Of a DNA stretch of 46,353 nt, positions 42,170-46,353 are shown piece after piece; position 1 is the stretch's first letter, and every line of letters begins with the position of its first letter. The notes beneath the pieces were generated by a model. That model saw nothing but the letters and a program-made list of their open reading frames with translations, ran no database searches and was not told the origin of the DNA. The translations under genes were made by a program, and so were the position numbers. The stretch comes from Chloroflexota bacterium (GTDB lineage: Bacteria; Chloroflexota; Anaerolineae; JAAEKA01), in contig JAKQCW010000273.1 in the NCBI GenBank assembly GCA_029558955.1, positions 1-46,353 of the forward strand, written 5' to 3'.

Positions 42170-43123
42170 CTATCCCCGGTCGTTGGCCAGCGCGCCGGCC
42201 AGCCGCCGGATCGCGCTGGCGCTGCCCAGACCGGCGATCGCGCCTGGCGCTTGCACCGCCAGCGCGCCGGCCGCGTTGGCAAAGCCTCCAATCGTCGCCA
42301 GCGGCCAGCCCTGATGCCACCCGTAGACCGCCGCCGCCGACCAGGCGTCGCCGGCGCCGATGGTGTCCACCACCGTCACCCTGTGCGCCGGCAGCAGAAC
42401 TTGCCCCTCGGCAGTCGCCAGCGCCGCGCCGCCCGCGCCCAGCTTGACCGCCATCAGCCTGACGCCGGTCTCCAGGCCGCGCGCCAGCAGCCCCGGCAGG
42501 TCGTCGCTTCCCAGCACCACCTGCGCCTCGCTCAGGCTGGGCAGGAAGAGATCGACGTGGGGCAGCAGCGGGAGGATATCGGCGCGCGCATCGCGCGGCG
42601 GGTTGAGGCTGATGTCCAGGCTGACCGTCAGCCCCAGGGCGCGGGCGCGGCGGGCCACATCCGCGCCCGCTGCGCCGGCCAGGCCGGGCAACGCGCCCAA
42701 CGCGGCCAGGTGCAGGTGATCGAACTGGCGCAGCAGGGAATCGGGCAGGTCGTTGGGGGTCAACAGGCTGCACGCGCCGCTGAAAACGTAGAAGCTGCGC
42801 TCGCCGCCCGTGGCCACCAGCACGGTGTTGATGGCCGTGGCCGCATCCGTGGACGCCAGCAGCGCGCTGGTGGCCACCCCCTCAGCGTCCAGGGTGCGGC
42901 GCAAAAGCCAGCCCAGGTCGTCATCGCCGATGCGGCCGGCAATGGCTGACTGGCCGCCATCCTCGGCCAGCAGGCGCGCAAAGGCGACAGCAGCGTTGGC
43001 GGCGCAGCCGCCGATGGTCAGGCGGGCGTCGCTGACATAGCGATTGCCCCCCCACGGGGGCAGCTCATCGACCGGGTCAAGCGCCAGGTCGCCGCAGATG
43101 AAGCCGGATGAGAGCACGTTCAT
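42170..43123 (-). CDS. PfkB-family carbohydrate kinase
   Basis: A 317-residue ribokinase-fold kinase. GGCAANAAVAFARL (38-51) is the first PfkB signature, and VDTIGAGDAWSAA near 270 is the second, with the GAGD anion hole and its catalytic aspartate. It has the short lid strands of sugar and nucleoside kinases. The phosphorylated sugar cannot be assigned: 2-keto-3-deoxygluconate, ribose, fructose and nucleosides are all used by relatives. ATG 43123 follows GGAGG at seven nt. Alone on the strand, about 90 nt upstream of the aminopeptidase gene. Confidence 0.85.
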   Translation of the reverse strand: MNVLSSGFICGDLALDPVDELPPWGGNRYVSDARLTIGGCAANAAVAFARLLAEDGGQSAIAGRIGDDDLGWLLRRTLDAEGVATSALLASTDAATAINTVLVATGGERSFYVFSGACSLLTPNDLPDSLLRQFDHLHLAALGALPGLAGAAGADVARRARALGLTVSLDISLNPPRDARADILPLLPHVDLFLPSLSEAQVVLGSDDLPGLLARGLETGVRLMAVKLGAGGAALATAEGQVLLPAHRVTVVDTIGAGDAWSAAAVYGWHQGWPLATIGGFANAAGALAVQAPGAIAGLGSASAIRRLAGALANDRG

Positions 43124-43144
43124 AGCCTAACCTCCAGTGGCGCC

Positions 43145-43173
43145 ATTGTAGCACCGCCGTCGTGGAGGAACAA
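43145..43173 (-). promoter_or_regulatory. possible promoter of the PfkB kinase gene
   Basis: On the minus strand: -35 TTGTTC (43173-43168), 17-bp spacer, -10 TACAAT (43150-43145), 22 nt before the ATG. Confidence 0.4.
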
Positions 43174-43213
43174 GCAGGCCGGGGAGGGCTGATTGGTGCG
43201 CGCCTGTTGGCCG

Positions 43214-43222
43214 TGATACAAT
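43214..43222 (+). promoter_or_regulatory. possible extended -10 upstream of the methylase remnant and STAND gene
   Basis: TGATACAAT, the same sequence as at 9238-9246. The STAND gene starts 200 nt downstream; no clear -35 is seen. Confidence 0.25.
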
Positions 43223-43240
43223 GCGGCTTGCCTCACCAAG

Positions 43241-43375
43241 GGTACGTTCAACGACGACCCGTTCGACCAGCTCACCGGCCGCGTCTCCCTCCCCTTCCAG
43301 CCCGGCGAACACCGGCGCATCGCCGTCAAGGTGATCGATCAGCGGGGAATGAGGTGATGCGGGTGGTGGGGGTGT
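43241..43375 (+). pseudogene. C-terminal remnant of an adenine-specific DNA methyltransferase
   Basis: In one frame the segment 43241-43348 reads GTFNDDPFDQLTGRVSLPF then QPGEHRRIAVKVIDQRG, and after a one-base shift in the next frame it continues NEVMRVVGV. From memory this matches the conserved C-terminal tail of type III-like adenine-specific methyltransferases (COG2189). No start codon or catalytic DPPY motif precedes it; the sequence begins abruptly. It therefore looks like the last ~45 residues of a deleted methylase gene with a frameshift (one G lost in CGGGGAATG). It accounts for most of the gap 43124-43421. The family call is moderately sure; non-functionality is clear. Confidence 0.55.
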
Positions 43376-43387
43376 TGATCCGGAGGA

Positions 43388-43406
43388 GTTCGCATCCTAT
43401 GCGAAC
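43388..43406. promoter_or_regulatory. palindrome upstream of the STAND gene
   Basis: GTTCGCAT-CCT-ATGCGAAC, perfect 8-bp arms ending just before the AAGGAG Shine-Dalgarno of the STAND gene. It could be an operator or an mRNA hairpin controlling translation. Confidence 0.4.
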
Positions 43407-43421
43407 CAAGGAGTCATAGTC

Positions 43422-45818
43422 ATGCCGACCGACGTCCCATCCCAACCTTCCCTGCCCGCCGACCTGCAAGCACAAGACAGCCGCGCCGTTCAAGTGGAGG
43501 GCAACCTGTACCAGGCCGGCCGCGATCAGCATTTCCACTCTACCCAGGCCCAGAGTGGGGGCGTAGCCCTGAAGGTGGACAACCTCTTCCTGTCCAACCT
43601 GGAGCGGCGCTGGACGCGGCCGGTCCCGCCGGCGCTGGAGCGCGACGCCGTGCCCCGCGCGGCGGAGATGCAGGCCGTGCTGGACGCCCTGGCCCAACGG
43701 GAGAGCGTGGCCATCACCGGGCAGGTCGCCAGGGCGCAGGCGCTGGCCGTGCAGGGCGCGCCCGGCGTCGGCAAGACCACCCTGGCCCACCTGCTGGCGC
43801 TGCACCTGGCGGAGGATGCACGCTACGCCGACGGCGTGATCTGGCTGGAGCTGGGGCCCGACTTCACCAGCCCCGACCAGGCCCAGGCTGTGCTGCGCAC
43901 CTGGGCGGGCTACGCCACCGGCTTCTTCGGCCTGCCCGACAACCTGGACAGGCTCTTCCTCTTCGAGCCGGAGGGGGTGCGCAGCCTGCTGGCCGAACAC
44001 CCGCGGCTGCTGGTGGTGCTGGACAACGTCTGGTCGTTGGCCGCGGTCAAGCCGCTGCGCGCCGCGCTGCCGGCCGGCGCCCACCTGGTCATCACCACCC
44101 GCCGGCGCGACCTGGCCCAGAACCTGGGCGGCGGCCTGGTGGAGGTGGGGCTGCTGAGCCGGGCGGAGGCGTTGGCCCTGTGCGAGCTGCGCCTGGGCTG
44201 GCGGCCGGCGGCCGAGGCGGCCGGCGATGGCTGGATCAACGGCCTGGCGACGGCGGTGGGCTTCCACGCCCTGGGGCTGGACGTGGCGCTGGGCGTGCTG
44301 CGCAGGTATGGCGACGGCCCGGCCGACTGGGAACCGGCCGCGCGGCGTCTGATCGCGGCCGTGGGCAGCGGCCAGGTGGAGCGGCTCAGCCTGGGCGACG
44401 ACGACCCCGGCCACAACGTCCAGGCCGTGATCCGCTTCAGCTACGACGCGCTGCCCGACCACGAAGCGCGTCGCCGCCTGCGCGGGCTGGCCGCGTTTGC
44501 GCCGGAGGCGGAGTTCAGCACCGCCCTGGCCGCGGCGGCCTGGGGCTGCGCCGAGGAGAGCGCCTTCGAGACGCTGACCGACCTGGCCAACGCCGCGCTG
44601 CTGGACCGGCTGGGCAGGGGCGCCTGGCGGCAGCACGGCCTGCTGCGCGACGCGGGCGAGCGAGATGGGGCGGCCGCAGCCCACGCCCGGGCCTATGGCG
44701 ACGCCATGGCTGCGGCGGACGACGAGCAGCGCTATCACGAGATGCTGCCGGCCATGCCGCAACTGCGCCACGCCTTCGACTGGGCGCTGGCCAACGACCT
44801 GGCGCTGGCGTTGAACATCGCCGCCGGTTGCGCCAACGTGCAAAAGCAGTTCGGCCTGACGCGCGAGGCTGGCGAGTGGTCGGAGCGGCTGTTAGCGGTC
44901 GCGCAGGCTGGCCGCGCCGGACCGGCAACCCTGGCGCGTGCCTTTGTTTACCGGGCGAACATCTTGCGCGAGTTGGCGACGCTGCCGGGGGAAGCGCGGC
45001 GGCAGCGGCTGGACGAGGCGCTGGCGGCCTACGACGAGGCGCTGCGCTTCAGACGTCCGGACACGGCGCCGCTGGACTATGCTATGACCCAGAATAACCG
45101 GGCGATCCTCTTGCGCGAGTTGGCGACGCTGCCGGGGGAAGCGCGGCGGCAGCGGCTGTACGAGGCGCTACGTTGTTCGGTTGAGGCGGCGACTTTGTTC
45201 GAGCAGTTCCAACAGGCTCAGTATCTGGAGGTCGGAAGGCGGGTGGCGCGCAGTATTCGAGCCGCCTGCGGCGATGACTTTGCCGCCATGTGGGCCGAAT
45301 TGGACCTGGGCGAACCACCGGATTGGCTGAGCCAGGATCCGGAGGAAATGTTCCAAGCGATCATGGCCGCGCACGAACCAATCGGGGTGTTGTTGCAGGA
45401 GTACCTGGCGCTTCTGCAAGCAGCCGATGCCGAACAGCCGCGGGTCGCCCCCTGGAGCGCGGTCGTCGCTCTGGGCGAGCGTCTGCTGGCCGGCCAGGCA
45501 GAGGCCGAGATGCTGTTGGATTGGGAGGCGCTGCGTGAACAGGTGGCTCGCAACTACAACACGCTGGGCAAAGCACACGACGCGGCCGGCGATCCCGCGG
45601 CCGCGCTGGCTGCGTTCGAGCGCGCGGTCGCGCTCCGGCCCGATTTTGCCATGGGGCGGCGCAACCAGGCCAGCGTGTTGATCGACCTGGGCCGGCTGGA
45701 CGAGGCGGCCGCGGCCATCGCCCAGGCGCGGGCGCTGGAGCCGGACGCGCCGCGCCTGGCGCAGCTCCAGGCGGATTTGGATCAGGCGCGTGGGAACGCC
45801 GGGAACGCCGGGGGATGA
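43422..45818 (+). CDS. STAND (NB-ARC-like) NTPase with TPR repeats
   Basis: A 798-residue signal-transduction ATPase. The N-terminus carries the short motif VQVEGNLYQAGRDQHFH (24-40), seen ahead of many bacterial STAND proteins. The NB-ARC-like module has Walker A GAPGVGKT (112-119), Walker B LLVVLD (196-201), HLVITTRRRD (221-230, sensor 1) and a GLD-type block near 285. A winged-helix-like region follows, then TPR helices: two near-identical 49-residue units (LRELATLPGEARRQRL) at about 515-590 and a final TPR pair (NYNTLGKAHDAAGDPAAALAAFERAVALRPD) at about 705-790. Such proteins sense a ligand with the repeats and oligomerise; many act in phage defence or cell death. No effector domain is obvious. 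ATG 43422 follows AAGGAG. The TGA lies inside a hairpin loop. Confidence 0.85.
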   Translation: MPTDVPSQPSLPADLQAQDSRAVQVEGNLYQAGRDQHFHSTQAQSGGVALKVDNLFLSNLERRWTRPVPPALERDAVPRAAEMQAVLDALAQRESVAITGQVARAQALAVQGAPGVGKTTLAHLLALHLAEDARYADGVIWLELGPDFTSPDQAQAVLRTWAGYATGFFGLPDNLDRLFLFEPEGVRSLLAEHPRLLVVLDNVWSLAAVKPLRAALPAGAHLVITTRRRDLAQNLGGGLVEVGLLSRAEALALCELRLGWRPAAEAAGDGWINGLATAVGFHALGLDVALGVLRRYGDGPADWEPAARRLIAAVGSGQVERLSLGDDDPGHNVQAVIRFSYDALPDHEARRRLRGLAAFAPEAEFSTALAAAAWGCAEESAFETLTDLANAALLDRLGRGAWRQHGLLRDAGERDGAAAAHARAYGDAMAAADDEQRYHEMLPAMPQLRHAFDWALANDLALALNIAAGCANVQKQFGLTREAGEWSERLLAVAQAGRAGPATLARAFVYRANILRELATLPGEARRQRLDEALAAYDEALRFRRPDTAPLDYAMTQNNRAILLRELATLPGEARRQRLYEALRCSVEAATLFEQFQQAQYLEVGRRVARSIRAACGDDFAAMWAELDLGEPPDWLSQDPEEMFQAIMAAHEPIGVLLQEYLALLQAADAEQPRVAPWSAVVALGERLLAGQAEAEMLLDWEALREQVARNYNTLGKAHDAAGDPAAALAAFERAVALRPDFAMGRRNQASVLIDLGRLDEAAAAIAQARALEPDAPRLAQLQADLDQARGNAGNAGG
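44964..45170 (+). repeat. 147-bp near-identical TPR-encoding units
   Basis: TTGCGCGAGTTGGCGACGCT begins at 44964 and again at 45111; the first 48 nt are identical, including third codon positions. This indicates a recent in-frame duplication or gene conversion of TPR units. Confidence 0.85.
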
Positions 45819-45829
45819 AGTCCCCCGGC
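45807..45829 (+). repeat. hairpin enclosing the STAND stop codon
   Basis: Perfect 9-bp arms GCCGGGGGA / TCCCCCGGC around TGAAG; the gene's TGA (45816-45818) is in the loop. Two preceding GCCGGGAAC repeats encode the protein's final GNAGNAG. The GGGGGACTTCATCCCCC-type core is a palindrome kind that is often dispersed; it may also aid termination, though no T-run follows. Confidence 0.6.
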
Positions 45830-45907
45830 TAAGAAACAACGCCCGTTGAAACGGCTGGTGTGTGTAGATGATTGAGGCGTGCGCATGCCGGTAGAGCGTC
45901 GGGCGAA

Positions 45908-46353
45908 AGCGCGCGCATGCGAAACGCGAAGACGTGTGCAGCCATCCGTGCAACACCCAGACGCTCGCACACACACACAACTAGTACATGTCGGCCTAAA
46001 TCGATCTTCACTCACTGCTCAAGCCGGTTCCGTGAACCGGCGGCGCTGTGGGCGCAAACCCGGCGGATCACGGATCCGCCGGGAGCAGGTAAACTGAAGA
46101 GTTATTTACGCCAACTTGCACTAGCCCCGTTCACGGGGCGCCGTTATGTAGCCGGGCGTCTTCACACTTGCACCTGACGCAAGTGCAGGTGTCGCCCGGC
46201 GGTCATCGCCCGACGAGCGCGCGCATGCGAAACGCGAAGACGTGTGCAGCCATCCGTGCAACACCCAGACGCTCGCACACACACACAACTAGTACATGTC
46301 GGCCTAAATCGATCTTCACTCACTGCTCAAGCCGGTTCCGTGAACCGGCGGCG
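45908..46353. repeat. 308-bp direct repeat with a string of hairpins
   Basis: The 138 nt at 45908-46045 recur without a mismatch at 46216-46353, where the window ends, giving a 308-bp period. The unit contains stem-loops: 46023-46041 (8-bp arms, loop CGT), 46059-46083 (11-bp arms, loop ACG), 46124-46139 (7-bp arms, loop TC) and 46151-46200 (8-bp outer arms, then a 12-bp inner stem with two mismatches and loop ACG). No coding capacity is evident in 45819-46353, a 535-bp stretch that also holds AC-dinucleotide runs. Confidence 0.85.

Noticed and set aside
43162..43419. 85-residue gene upstream of the STAND gene
   Set aside because: Its frame only joins the shifted end of the methyltransferase remnant; the better reading is a frameshifted pseudogene.
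45782..46015. Minus-strand small open frame rich in Cys/Ser/Thr
   Set aside because: It lies across the hairpins and the AC-repeat, and its sequence is repetitive with no plausible start signal.
46021..46200. Integron attC sites
   Set aside because: The hairpins lack the paired RYYYAAC/GTTRRRY core boxes, and no cassette genes or integrase are present.

Overview
The window is about 46 kb of GC-rich, gene-dense bacterial DNA with long runs of co-oriented genes and, between them, an unusually rich set of short palindromic and tandem repeats. The gene set fits a Chloroflexota bacterium (Anaerolineae/Caldilineae-like): isopentenyl phosphate kinase, a split methylmalonyl-CoA mutase, fused XdhD-like hydroxylase, STAND NTPase and META-domain lipoproteins. 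The phylum call is an inference from gene content, not a phylogeny.

Layout. 1-3587 (minus): three tightly packed genes, an unknown protein followed by two P-loop ATPases of the BrxC/BrxD (former DUF2791) family, under a good promoter; this looks like part of a defence-type cassette continuing past position 1. 3919-5983 (minus): a divergent SHMT-family PLP enzyme and a GIY-YIG/DUF123 nuclease, separated by repeats. 6227-9048 (plus): a metal-efflux operon, a CzrA/NmtR-like ArsR sensor with a visible operator plus a P1B-4 ATPase. 9298-11850 (plus): methylmalonyl-CoA mutase catalytic subunit, hotdog thioesterase, methylmalonyl-CoA epimerase, then a strong terminator. 12026-14563 (plus): an unknown membrane protein and TsaD. 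14566-17729 (minus): metallophosphoesterase and secreted subtilase. 18156-18434 (plus): stand-alone RAM domain. 18470-21283 (minus): tRNA-Val, SelA, a DUF126 (phosphomevalonate dehydratase small-subunit type) protein and isopentenyl phosphate kinase. 21393-29186 (minus): four exported or membrane proteins, including a 1280-residue lipoprotein with repeated META modules. 29546-32993 (minus): class II fructose-bisphosphate aldolase and a duplicated-and-fused phosphofructokinase whose second half has lost catalytic residues. 33170-37213 (plus): small unknown protein, penicillin acylase family enzyme, prephenate dehydrogenase. 37356-43123 (minus): aminopeptidase T, HicA/HicB and an XdhD-like molybdenum hydroxylase in one tight run, preceded by a PfkB kinase. 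43241-45818 (plus): a DNA-methyltransferase remnant and a STAND/TPR NTPase. 45819-46353: hairpin-rich DNA with a 308-bp direct repeat running off the window.

Most noteworthy: the BrxC/BrxD-type ATPase trio at the left edge, the DUF126-IPK overlap pointing to an archaeal-type mevalonate branch in a bacterium, the eukaryote-like PFK architecture, the multi-hairpin repeat beside the STAND gene, and a palindromic repeat inserted in frame inside a coding sequence. All function calls come from reading motifs by eye; no database search was possible.
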